Origin: Halorussus salinus
GTDB lineage: Archaea; Halobacteriota; Halobacteria; Halobacteriales; Haladaptataceae
Direction of reading: 5' to 3'
Length of the DNA: 64,000 nucleotides
Assembly (NCBI RefSeq): GCF_004765815.2
Contig: NZ_ML974127.1
Span: forward strand, 124,001 to 188,000
This document shows positions 54,201 to 61,869 of the stretch, piece by piece. The number at the start of each line of letters is the position of its first letter. Within the stretch, counting starts at the first letter, position 1. The position numbers and the translations under genes are program-made. The notes below the pieces were generated by a model. It saw only the letters and a program-made list of their open reading frames with translations. It did no database searches and was not told the DNA's origin.

Positions 54201-54707
54201 TGCCCGCGATTTCTCGCCCGACCCTTAAGAGTGTCATGCCCGATACCGACCCCGTAATTCTTTAGTAGGACTAATCATAAGAACGAAATGCACTCTCCGG
54301 CCGGAGGTGCAAGCTCCCGAAATCTCCCCCACCCACCCCCACCTTTTGCGTGCTGTGCGTCGGAGTCGGCTATTCGTTCGCTAGAAGAACTACGGTCGTA
54401 GCTGTTTCCGAGTCGGACTAATCGCAATACCGTGCTAGAGTTGATTCAGACGTGGTTAGATACTATCGTACCAGTGGAAGTGAGATTCATGTCCGGATTC
54501 ATCACGAGCCGATGTGGCTACCCGCCGCACGACGAACCTGCCTGTATGTACTGACGGGACCGGCTCGATGGGCCGGTAGACACCATTCCCGGCGACTTCG
54601 ACGGGTTCGTACCCGTCACCACCGTCCGGGTTCGCCGTCCGTCGAGAGCGGAGCGTTACGCCGTCCGGTCCCCGCAGATGCGACCGCTCCGTAGGAAACA
54701 CGGCAGT
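54201..54707. other. Gene-free region upstream of the 19-aa micropeptide
   Basis: About 500 bases without a convincing gene. ORFs on either strand here are Arg/His-rich and unlike the acidic proteome. A GC hairpin (ACCGGCTC/GGGCCGGT) lies near 54558-54577. Part of it may be a regulatory or RNA region for the downstream micropeptide. Confidence 0.4.
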
Positions 54708-54710
54708 AAA

Positions 54711-54724
54711 TTTTATATATTTTA
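54711..54724 (+). promoter_or_regulatory. TATA box of micropeptide 1
   Basis: TTTTATATATTTTA lies 34-47 bases before the ATG at 54758, placing transcription start near 54740 and leaving a leader of about 18 nt that contains the ribosome site. Confidence 0.6.
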
Positions 54725-54743
54725 GCACGCAATAAATTTCAAC

Positions 54744-54751
54744 GGAGGTGA
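54744..54751 (+). promoter_or_regulatory. Perfect Shine-Dalgarno site of micropeptide 1
   Basis: GGAGGTGA lies six bases before the ATG at 54758. Strong ribosome sites of this kind are unusual in haloarchaea, where most first genes are leaderless. Confidence 0.65.
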
Positions 54752-54757
54752 GAGATA

Positions 54758-54817
54758 ATGTTCGGAATCAATCTGTTCCATCACTGCGAACTTACCGACC
54801 CGGCCTGTCTCCACTGA
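54758..54817 (+). CDS. Micropeptide 1 (19 aa, Cys/His-containing)
   Basis: The ORF encodes MFGINLFHHCELTDPACLH, with a TATA box, a short leader and a perfect GGAGGTGA ribosome site. It has two cysteines (positions 10 and 17) and three histidines. A very similar arrangement precedes a 21-aa ORF at 61532. No modification enzyme or transporter is adjacent; the next gene is convergent aconitase. It could be a regulatory leader peptide, a signalling or metal-binding peptide, or chance. I know no homologue. Confidence 0.5.
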   Translation: MFGINLFHHCELTDPACLH

Positions 54818-54990
54818 GGGACTTCGGAGGAGCGTATCGTACGCGAATCGACCGTTTCTCGACGGTGAGAGGCGTATCCGAGAGACTGCTCCGTCGGCGT
54901 TTCGACGCGACGGTGAGACGCGTCACCCCGCGGTGACGCCGCCCCCGGCACTAACGAACGCGAGAAAAAACGGGGAAAGTAGCGCGCTAC

Positions 54991-56967
54991 TTAGTCGTCT
55001 GCGGGCGCGGGCGAGTCGCCGCCGGACTCGGCCTGCTTCTTCGTGTGCGAGAGCTTGCCACCGTCGGCGAGAATCTCGCGCTCGCGCTGGGACGCGTCGA
55101 GGTGGGCCGTCGCTTCCCACTCGTCGTTGACCCGAACCGTGAACTCCTCCTGACCGGAGCGGACCGCTTCGGCCACGTCGTCCACGATTTCGATGTTGTC
55201 GCCTTGGTCGATCTTCTCGTAGGTCTCCTCGTCGATGGTCAGCGGGATGAGACCGAAGTTGAAGAGGTTCGCCTTGTGGATACGGGCGAAGCTCTGGGCG
55301 AGGACGCCCTCGACGCCGAGGTACATCGGACACAGCGCCGCGTGTTCGCGCGAACTACCCTGTCCGTAGTTCTCGCCAGCCACGAGGAAGCCGCCGTCGG
55401 ACTGCTGGGCGCGGGTGGCGAAGTCCTCGTCCACGCGCGAGAGCGTGAACTCCGAGAGTTTCGGGATGTTCGAGCGGAACTTCAGGATGTCGCTGGTCGC
55501 CGGGATGATGTGGTCGGTCGTGATGTTATCCTCCATCTTCAGGAGGTTCGGACCGGCCAGTTCCGAGTCCAGTTCGTCCTTCAGCGGCACGTCGCCGATG
55601 TTCGGCCCCTTGATGAGTTCGTCGTCGGGTGCCTCGTCGGGCGAGATGAGGTCGGTCTTGCTACCCGTGTACTTGTCGGGCATCTCGAATCCGGGGTCCT
55701 CGAGGTCGCCGAGTTCGTCGGCGAGGTCCCGCGGGTCCACGATTTCGCCTTTGATGGCGGCCGCGGTGGCGACCTCCGGCGAGCAGAGGTAGACGTTGTC
55801 GTCCTCGATACCCGAACGACCCTCGAAGTTCCGGTTGAACGTACGGAGCGACACCGAGTCGCTGGCCGGGACGTGGCCGATGCCGATACAGGCACCGCAC
55901 GTCGCCTCGGAGAAGTTGACCCCTGCGGCCATCATCTCGGAGACCCAGCCTTCCTTCGCCAGCATCTCGGAGGCCTGCTTGGAACCGGGCGCGACGATCA
56001 TCTCGGTCGTCTTGTTCGTCTCGCGGCCCTCCAGCATCTTGGCGGCCGGGAGGATGTCCTCGTACGCGCCGTTGGTACAGGAGCCGATCATGACCTGATC
56101 GACTTCCGTGCCTTCGACCTCGCGGACGGGCACGACGTTGTCGGGCATCGACGGCTTGGCGATGAGCGGTTCGAGGTCGCTCAGGTCGATGGTGATCTGG
56201 TCGGCGTACTCGGCGTCCTCGTCGGGCGTGACTTCGACGTACTCGTCGCCGCGGCCGAGGCGTTCGAGGTAGTCTTTGGTGTTCTCGTCGGTCGGGAAGA
56301 TCGAGGAGGTCGCACCGAGTTCCGTCCCCATGTTGGTGATGGTCGTCCGCTCGGGGACCGAGAGGCTCTCGACGCCCGGACCGGTGTACTCGAAGATCTT
56401 GCCGACGCCGCCCTTCACGCTGAGACGACGGAGCATCTCCAAGATTACGTCCTTCGCGGTGGCCCACTCGGGGAGTTCACCTTCGAGTCGGACTTCGACG
56501 ACTTCCGGCATCTCGATGTAGTAGGCACCGCCGCCCATCGCGACCGTCACGTCGAGACCGCCGGAACCGATGGCGAGTTCGCCCATCCCGCCGGGCGTCG
56601 GCGTGTGGGAGTCCGAGCCGAGCATCGTCTTGCCGGGCGCGGCGAAGTTCTCCTTGTGGACGTTGTGACAGATGCCGTTGCCGGGTCGCGAGAAGTGCGC
56701 ACCGAAGGTGCCCGCCGCCGAGCGCAGGAAGCGGTGGTCGTCGGTGTTCTTGAAGTCGAACTGGTAGGTCTGGTGGTCGCAGTACTGCGCCGCCAGCTCA
56801 GTCTGCACTTCGTCGAGTCCGAGCGCTTCGAACTGCAGCCAGACGAGCGTCCCTGTCGTGTCCTGTGTGAGGACCTGATCGATCTCGATGCCGATCTCCT
56901 CGCCAGTTTCGAGGTCGCCCTCGACGAGGTGGTCCTCCAGAATTTTTTCCGTTAGCGTCTGTCCCAT
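54991..56967 (-). CDS. acn: Aconitate hydratase
   Basis: A 658-aa 4Fe-4S enzyme that isomerises citrate to isocitrate in the TCA cycle. The cluster cysteines are in IGSCTNG and ATCGACIGIG, with LGSDSHTPTPGGMGELAIGS near the N-terminus and the swivelling-domain motifs LVAGENYGQGSSREHAAL and FARIHKANLFNFGL at the C-terminal side. The length fits archaeal/mitochondrial-type aconitase. The start at 56967 gives the expected MGQTLTEKILEDHLVEGDL; a longer frame upstream looks non-coding. Confidence 0.96.
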   Translation of the reverse strand: MGQTLTEKILEDHLVEGDLETGEEIGIEIDQVLTQDTTGTLVWLQFEALGLDEVQTELAAQYCDHQTYQFDFKNTDDHRFLRSAAGTFGAHFSRPGNGICHNVHKENFAAPGKTMLGSDSHTPTPGGMGELAIGSGGLDVTVAMGGGAYYIEMPEVVEVRLEGELPEWATAKDVILEMLRRLSVKGGVGKIFEYTGPGVESLSVPERTTITNMGTELGATSSIFPTDENTKDYLERLGRGDEYVEVTPDEDAEYADQITIDLSDLEPLIAKPSMPDNVVPVREVEGTEVDQVMIGSCTNGAYEDILPAAKMLEGRETNKTTEMIVAPGSKQASEMLAKEGWVSEMMAAGVNFSEATCGACIGIGHVPASDSVSLRTFNRNFEGRSGIEDDNVYLCSPEVATAAAIKGEIVDPRDLADELGDLEDPGFEMPDKYTGSKTDLISPDEAPDDELIKGPNIGDVPLKDELDSELAGPNLLKMEDNITTDHIIPATSDILKFRSNIPKLSEFTLSRVDEDFATRAQQSDGGFLVAGENYGQGSSREHAALCPMYLGVEGVLAQSFARIHKANLFNFGLIPLTIDEETYEKIDQGDNIEIVDDVAEAVRSGQEEFTVRVNDEWEATAHLDASQREREILADGGKLSHTKKQAESGGDSPAPADD

Positions 56968-57134
56968 ATCGACCGAATATCGACCCTCCAAGCGTATAAA
57001 TCCCGCGTGTTTCCGTTCTCTACGGCGGTTGTAAATCCCGACGCCGTGTGGCAATAATTGTACGAACCGAGTCGCCGACCCACGCCCGAGGAGACTCCGT
57101 CAACGCTATACTCCCTCGGTGGAACCGAACGCAC

Positions 57135-57629
57135 ATGTTCGAGAGCGGCCCCTTCGTCGCCGAACACGTTTCCGACACCGACGAGGACCAGATTCAACCC
57201 AACGGCGTGGACCTCACGCTGGAGGCGGTGTACGAGCAACGAGAACCCGGACGAATCGGGCGCGAGGAGAAAGAGGTCGGCGAGCGCCAGCAGTTGGAGA
57301 CCGAGCAGGTCGCCGACGACGCCCCCGAGACGTACTACCTCACACCGGGCGGCTACGTCGTCCAGTACGCCGAGACGGTCCGGATTCCCGAGAACCACGT
57401 CGGCTACATCTACCCGCGCTCGTCGCTCCTGCGCAACTCCTGCATGCTGAACACCGCGGTCTGGGACGCTGGCTACGAGGGCAAGGGCGAGGGTCTGCTC
57501 GAAGTCCACCACGACATCGAAATCGAGACGGGCGCGCGCATCGCGCAACTCGTCCTCGCGGAGGCCGACCACGACGGCACCTACGACGGGTCGTATCAGG
57601 GCGAGAACGTCGCGCTGGACGAGTTCTGA
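57135..57629 (+). CDS. dUTPase/dCTP deaminase-family nucleotide hydrolase
   Basis: A 164-aa trimeric-type fold shared by dUTPase and dCTP deaminase. Motifs include DQIQPNGVDLTLEAVYE near residue 18, YIYPRSSLLRNSCMLN near 93-108 and VWDAGYEGKGEGLLEV after it. It keeps deoxyuridine nucleotide levels low. Haloarchaeal members with this PRSS motif are annotated as dUTP nucleotidohydrolase, but deaminase activity cannot be excluded. The ATG at 57135 matches the family N-terminus (GPFVAEHV). Confidence 0.85.
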   Translation: MFESGPFVAEHVSDTDEDQIQPNGVDLTLEAVYEQREPGRIGREEKEVGERQQLETEQVADDAPETYYLTPGGYVVQYAETVRIPENHVGYIYPRSSLLRNSCMLNTAVWDAGYEGKGEGLLEVHHDIEIETGARIAQLVLAEADHDGTYDGSYQGENVALDEF

Positions 57630-57739
57630 GTCGAGCGGTTCGGCTCTCCCCTTCTACCCGGTGCGGTTTCGCGGTCGGTCCGCACGACCGCAGGTGGTTT
57701 ATCTGCGTTCCGACCGACCCTTCTTCCGGTGTGGGAAAA

Positions 57740-58768
57740 ATGACACACGATAGACGAGAGTTTCTGCAACTCGGTGCGCTGGCGGGGGTCGGCGCGTTCG
57801 GGGGCGACCGACTGACCGACGTACCGATTCGATTCGAACAGGACGACCAGCGGAGCGGCGTTCGCGCCGACTGGCCCGGCCTCGAACTTCGGGTCACACA
57901 GGGGTCGGACCGGACCGCTCACTGGGTCCTGCCGGGGCGACGCCGCATCAGCGCGTACGTCTTCGGGACGCCCGAGAACCCGCGGACGACGGGCCAGCAC
58001 TGGGTGAACGTGGCCGAAGGACCCGTCAAGTCACTCTTGGAAGAACAGACGTTTCAGGTCGGTCTACCGGTCGAACAGCGCCGGACGAGTTCGGATGGGT
58101 CGAGCTACACCGTCACCGAGATTCTGACCGGCTACAGCGACTCGGCCCAAGAGGCCGACGGCGAACTCGACGTGACCTACGTGGACCGCCAGCCGTACGA
58201 CACGCCGGGCGACCCCGGCGACACGCTCGACACCGCCGAGGTCGAGGCGAGTTTCCGGGACCCCGCGGGCAACCGCTACGAGGTCCTCCTCGACCACGTC
58301 GTCCAGCCGCCGTTTCCGCCGTGGGAGACCGGCGGCGGCGTCGTGACCGGAACGTGGCTCCACGGCGTCACGGGCACCGGGACGCCGCTGATGCCTCGCC
58401 TGTTCAACTACGGCGCGCTCTGGGGCGTCGGCGCGCTCCGGGTCAACGGCGAACTGGCCGAGGAGGGCCGCGTGATGCACTTCATGACGACCGAGAACGT
58501 CCGGAAGGCCGACAGCTACGCGCTGGCGCTGGACGAGGAGCTACCCCTGAGCGAAGACGAGGCGTACCTCGGTCGCCAGCACCACACGCACCTGTTCCTG
58601 CCGCCGATAAAGGCGACTCCGGAGGGGCCAAAACCGAGTCCGGTGCCCACCGCGTTCGAGTTGCCCAACGGCGAGACTCAACCGTTCGTCCACTTCATGT
58701 GGGACGAGGACACCATCGAGGAGTTGGTCGTCCGCGGGACGGGCGAGGGCGGCGAGACGACGACGTAA
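57740..58768 (+). CDS. Tat-exported protein of unknown function
   Basis: A 342-aa protein with an N-terminal twin-arginine signal (DRREFLQLGALAGVGAFGG). No lipobox cysteine follows, so a soluble secreted product is likely. The mature part is beta-rich and acidic with a His cluster (GRQHHTHLFLPP near residue 285). No enzyme motif is certain. A TATA-like element is not obvious upstream. I do not recognise the family. Confidence 0.75.
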   Translation: MTHDRREFLQLGALAGVGAFGGDRLTDVPIRFEQDDQRSGVRADWPGLELRVTQGSDRTAHWVLPGRRRISAYVFGTPENPRTTGQHWVNVAEGPVKSLLEEQTFQVGLPVEQRRTSSDGSSYTVTEILTGYSDSAQEADGELDVTYVDRQPYDTPGDPGDTLDTAEVEASFRDPAGNRYEVLLDHVVQPPFPPWETGGGVVTGTWLHGVTGTGTPLMPRLFNYGALWGVGALRVNGELAEEGRVMHFMTTENVRKADSYALALDEELPLSEDEAYLGRQHHTHLFLPPIKATPEGPKPSPVPTAFELPNGETQPFVHFMWDEDTIEELVVRGTGEGGETTT

Positions 58769-58790
58769 GCCCTCCCACGGCGACCTGAAC

Positions 58791-58800
58791 TTTTTATACT
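58791..58800 (+). promoter_or_regulatory. TATA box of the small acidic/PIN-like pair
   Basis: TTTTTATACT lies 38-47 bases upstream of the ATG at 58838, with an AGGAGGA ribosome site in between (58823-58829). Confidence 0.55.
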
Positions 58801-58837
58801 GATACGGACAATCAGTTCACGTCAGGAGGATTCAGGG

Positions 58838-58987
58838 ATGACGACAGATTCGTCGGACTACAGTGACGCGATTCAGGAGTACGTCGAAATCGAACTCGAA
58901 AGCTCGTTCGAGTTCGACCGTCTCAGCCCGGACGAGGAGGACCCGCTCTACGACGAGGAACGAGTCGGAGGAGACGACTCGGAGTAA
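58838..58987 (+). CDS. 49-aa acidic protein, putative antitoxin
   Basis: A small, very acidic protein starting MTTDSSDYSDAIQEYVEIEL, preceded by a good AGGAGGA ribosome site and a TATA box. It ends ten bases before the PIN-like gene, so the two are likely co-transcribed. Small size, acidity and order (small gene first) fit a type II antitoxin, but no DNA-binding motif is visible. This is a functional guess from context. Confidence 0.6.
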   Translation: MTTDSSDYSDAIQEYVEIELESSFEFDRLSPDEEDPLYDEERVGGDDSE

Positions 58988-58997
58988 ATCGCTTTCC

Positions 58998-59582
58998 ATG
59001 TCTCACGTCCGTAACCGCCGACCAGCGACAGCTTTACAACGCCACTCGGAAGCCGACCTCACTCCGCAAACGCAGGGACCGGTCAACTTCGCGCTCGGAA
59101 AGGAGGCACTCCTCGCGCTCTACACGACGCTTCGCTCGGAGCAACACTCCGTGGTCGATTACCTGTTTCGAGAGGCGAAGCGACGAAATGCAGGCGTCTT
59201 CACGACCTCGCACGTCCTCGCCGAGGTCGTCGGAACCGTAAAGAGCAAGCGAGACGCGGATGCCGCCGTCCGATTCTGGAATGTGGTCGTCGATTCGAAA
59301 ATCGTCGTCCTTCACGGAGCGCGCCCGTGGGGCAGGACGGACGCCGGACTCGGCGAGAAGGCCATCGGTACCGGCGTCAAAAATCTCTATCGCCAGTGGA
59401 CGACCGTCGATTTTAAGTTCCACGAAGGAACGCTCGTCATGGACGCCGTCAAACTCAACGAGGAGCGTGCGGCAGAAGAGACGTTCGTCGTCTCGCTCGA
59501 CGGAAGCCTCACGAACCTCGCGTGGAACGAAAATCTGAACATTCTCCCCTCACGGACGCCCCATCGCTCCGACGCCCGCTGA
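58998..59582 (+). CDS. PIN-like domain protein, putative toxin
   Basis: A 194-aa protein. The segments ALGKEALLALYTTL, FTTSHVLAEVVGTV, LVMDAVKLNEERAAEETFVV and SLDGSLTNLAWNENLNIL follow the order of a PIN RNase fold with Glu and later Asp residues. The first Asp of the usual N-terminal strand (xDTxALxAL) is not evident: it reads NFALGKEALLAL. Either the fold is divergent or activity is reduced. A basic 25-residue leader precedes it. It pairs with the upstream acidic 49-aa gene. Confidence 0.6.
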   Translation: MSHVRNRRPATALQRHSEADLTPQTQGPVNFALGKEALLALYTTLRSEQHSVVDYLFREAKRRNAGVFTTSHVLAEVVGTVKSKRDADAAVRFWNVVVDSKIVVLHGARPWGRTDAGLGEKAIGTGVKNLYRQWTTVDFKFHEGTLVMDAVKLNEERAAEETFVVSLDGSLTNLAWNENLNILPSRTPHRSDAR

Positions 59583-59657
59583 GACGCCACGTTTCCCCGG
59601 CCGTTCTGTCTCGGCCGGAGTACTCCATCTCGACAGGACTACGCCGACTCGATTCGA

Positions 59658-60830
59658 CTACCCGAGGTCGAACATCTCGGCGGCCTGCTCCATGTCCTTG
59701 TCGCCACGGCCCGAGAGGTTCACCAAAATCACGTCGTCGTCGTCCATGTCCGCGGCTAGCTCCTCGGCGAGCGCGATGGCGTGGCTGGATTCGAGCGCGG
59801 GGATGATGCCCTCCAACTCCGAGAGTTTGCGGAAGGCGTCGAGCGCGTCGTCGTCCTCGACCGCCCGGTAGTCGCACCGACCGACCGCCTCGAACATGGC
59901 GTGTTCGGGACCGACCGCGGGGTAGTCGAGTCCGGCCGACACCGAGTGGACCTCGGTCTCCTCGTCCAGCGTCCGGGTCTTCATGCCGTGCATCACGCCC
60001 TCCTCGCCCTCCGCGAGCGGCGCGGCGTGCTGGCCCGACCCCTCGCCCTCGCCGCCGCCCTCCGCGCCGTAGAAGGCCACGTCGTCGTCGCGGAACGCGT
60101 GGAACAGGCCGATTGCGTTCGACCCGCCGCCGACGCAGGCCACCGCGGCGTCGGGGAGTTGCCCCGCTTTCTCCCGTATCTGCTCGCGGGCCTCGCGGCC
60201 GATGACCGACTGGAACTCCCGGACCATCCGCGGGAAGGGGTCGGGTCCGACCACCGAACCGACGAGGTAGTGGGTGTCCTCCATATTTTCGGCGAAGTCT
60301 TCGAGCGCCACGTCCACCGCGTCGGCGAGTCCGGCCCCGCCCTGCGTGACCTCGGTGACCTCCGCGCCCATCAGGCGCATCCGGAAGACGTTCATCTTCT
60401 GGCGGTCGGCGTCCTTCTTCCCCATGTAAATCTCGGTGTCGATACCGAGAAGGGCACCCACCATCGCGGTGGCGACCCCGTGTTGCCCCGCGCCGGTCTC
60501 GGCGATGAGGCGGGTCTTCCCGGCCTCCTCGGCGAGGAGGCCCTGCCCGAGGCAGTTGTTTATTTTGTGCGCGCCGCCGTGGAGCAGGTCCTCGCGCTTC
60601 AGGTAGATTTGGGCACCGAACTCCTCGGAGAGTCGTTCGGCGTGGAACACGGGTGTCGGTCGCCCCGCGAAGTCTTCGAGGTAGCTCCGGAACCGCTCGC
60701 GGAAGCGGTCGGTGTCGTGAATCTCGTCGAACGCCGCGGCGAGGTGGTCGAGCGGTTCCTCCATCGGTTCGGGGACGTGTCGGCCGCCGAAGCCCTCGAA
60801 GTCGCCGGTGTCCGTGTCTTCAGTTGGCAT
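59658..60830 (-). CDS. trpB: Tryptophan synthase beta subunit
   Basis: A 390-aa PLP enzyme that joins indole and serine to tryptophan. Features are the PLP lysine in [12 protein letters not shown] near residue 90, [20 protein letters not shown], the phosphate cup [14 protein letters not shown] and [13 protein letters not shown]. It is of the TrpB1 length rather than the longer TrpB2. No trpA or trpC adjoins it, although those are often clustered in haloarchaea, so it may be a second copy or a relocated gene. It is convergent with the PIN-like gene. Confidence 0.9.
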   Translation of the reverse strand: MPTEDTDTGDFEGFGGRHVPEPMEEPLDHLAAAFDEIHDTDRFRERFRSYLEDFAGRPTPVFHAERLSEEFGAQIYLKREDLLHGGAHKINNCLGQGLLAEEAGKTRLIAETGAGQHGVATAMVGALLGIDTEIYMGKKDADRQKMNVFRMRLMGAEVTEVTQGGAGLADAVDVALEDFAENMEDTHYLVGSVVGPDPFPRMVREFQSVIGREAREQIREKAGQLPDAAVACVGGGSNAIGLFHAFRDDDVAFYGAEGGGEGEGSGQHAAPLAEGEEGVMHGMKTRTLDEETEVHSVSAGLDYPAVGPEHAMFEAVGRCDYRAVEDDDALDAFRKLSELEGIIPALESSHAIALAEELAADMDDDDVILVNLSGRGDKDMEQAAEMFDLG

Positions 60831-61055
60831 ACCCCATCGTTGAGCGTCGGCGTATATAAATGTACGATTCTGCACACGACGGCGTTCCGTGGCCACCGGC
60901 ATCTTCGTCGTCGCTCTCTCGAAAAACAAACCCGATTGTTTCTCCATCGAAGACAGATTTATATTCCGAACGAAATCTCTACCCACCGAATACACTACTA
61001 AACGTTGCTAGACGTGGCCGTCGGACCTATCCGCGCGAGTCCCGAACGAACGACG

Positions 61056-61355
61056 ATGACAGATTCCCACCGAGAACTCGGCGTGGAGTTCGGCGACCTC
61101 GCCGCGCTCCTCGACGGCCACGACTACCCGGCGACCACGCAGGAACTGACCGACGACTACGGCGACCGACCGGTCGAACACCCCGGCGGGGCCGAGGAGT
61201 TCGGGGCGCTCCTCGCGCCGTCCGAGGACACCTATCGGTCGGCCACCGAGGTCCGGCAGGCGGTCTTGAACGCGGTCGGGCAGGGCGCAGTCGGTCGGAA
61301 GGGCTACACCGACCGAGGAGCGTTCTCTTCGACGCCCGACGACGTGTCGTTTTGA
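61056..61355 (+). CDS. DUF5789-type small haloarchaeal protein
   Basis: A 99-aa acidic protein starting MTDSHRELGVEFGDLAALLD and ending SSTPDDVSF. The central EHPGGAEEFGALLAPSEDTY and VRQAVLNAVGQGAVGRKGYT match the haloarchaeal DUF5789 pattern. No function is known. It has its own short upstream region after divergent trpB. Confidence 0.78.
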   Translation: MTDSHRELGVEFGDLAALLDGHDYPATTQELTDDYGDRPVEHPGGAEEFGALLAPSEDTYRSATEVRQAVLNAVGQGAVGRKGYTDRGAFSSTPDDVSF

Positions 61356-61482
61356 ACCTTCGGAGAGCCGTCGATTCACCGACTGTCCGACCGTCCGGCC
61401 GAAGCGGCGAGGCAGACCGGCTGACTCGGTTCCCGGCACGATTGTACGTTCTTCTCCCGCAGAGAATTAATACAGAAAACAC

Positions 61483-61491
61483 AAAATTTAT
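61483..61491 (+). promoter_or_regulatory. TATA box of micropeptide 2
   Basis: AAAATTTAT lies 41-49 bases before the ATG at 61532. This is almost the same distance as in micropeptide 1, giving a leader of about 18 nt. Confidence 0.5.
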
Positions 61492-61516
61492 CGGCCGATG
61501 GAAGTACGGTGTGGGT

Positions 61517-61524
61517 GGAGGTAA
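61517..61524 (+). promoter_or_regulatory. Perfect Shine-Dalgarno site of micropeptide 2
   Basis: GGAGGTAA lies seven bases before the ATG at 61532, matching the strong site in front of micropeptide 1. Confidence 0.6.
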
Positions 61525-61531
61525 CTTGACA

Positions 61532-61597
61532 ATGTTTGCCATCGAGCTGACTCCGCTCAAGCGCTGTTACCACTCGCTCGGTTGCGGTGGGCCCTAA
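61532..61597 (+). CDS. Micropeptide 2 (21 aa, Cys-containing)
   Basis: The peptide begins MFAIEL and ends RCYHSLGCGGP, with cysteines at positions 12 and 18. The start (MF-x-I-x-L), the length, the two cysteines, the TATA distance and the GGAGGT site all parallel the 19-aa ORF at 54758. It lies about 270 bases before otsA, with a palindrome and a hairpin in between. It may be a free-standing micropeptide or a leader controlling otsA. No homologue is known to me. Confidence 0.5.
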   Translation: MFAIELTPLKRCYHSLGCGGP

Positions 61598-61695
61598 ACG
61601 GTCACGAAGCGCCGAATCAGTACACTTCTTTCGCGCCACGGTCGCTTCACGCGATTGACCGCCGCCACACGCAGTTCCCCGAAATAATCGGCGAT

Positions 61696-61757
61696 TACCG
61701 GCCGGTAAACGCTCCCTACTCCCCGCCGAGAACCGTTTCAATCGCCGAACGGTTTTG
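61696..61757 (+). promoter_or_regulatory. Perfect palindrome and hairpin upstream of otsA
   Basis: TTACCGGCCGGTAA at 61696-61709 is a perfect 14-bp palindrome suited to a dimeric regulator. At 61732-61755 AACCGTT and AACGGTT form a stem followed by TTT, which could be a terminator of the micropeptide transcript or a switch before otsA. Functional meaning is inferred. Confidence 0.4.
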
Positions 61758-61869
61758 AACGGACGACTACGTTATTTCCGCGTATCGGCATTCTTCCCGT
61801 AGAGACGCGCGGTTGGCGGACGGTCGGCCCGCGGCCGGTCCGCCGGGAGACGGGAGAGCTACCCACAGG

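Noticed and set aside
54456-54728. A 90-codon minus-strand ORF in the gene-free region
   Set aside because: Basic, His-rich composition and no promoter or ribosome site; overlaps the TATA box of micropeptide 1.
54748-54936. A 62-codon GTG-start ORF overlapping micropeptide 1
   Set aside because: It is Arg-rich and uses the GTG inside the ribosome binding site; the ATG frame with correct spacing fits better.
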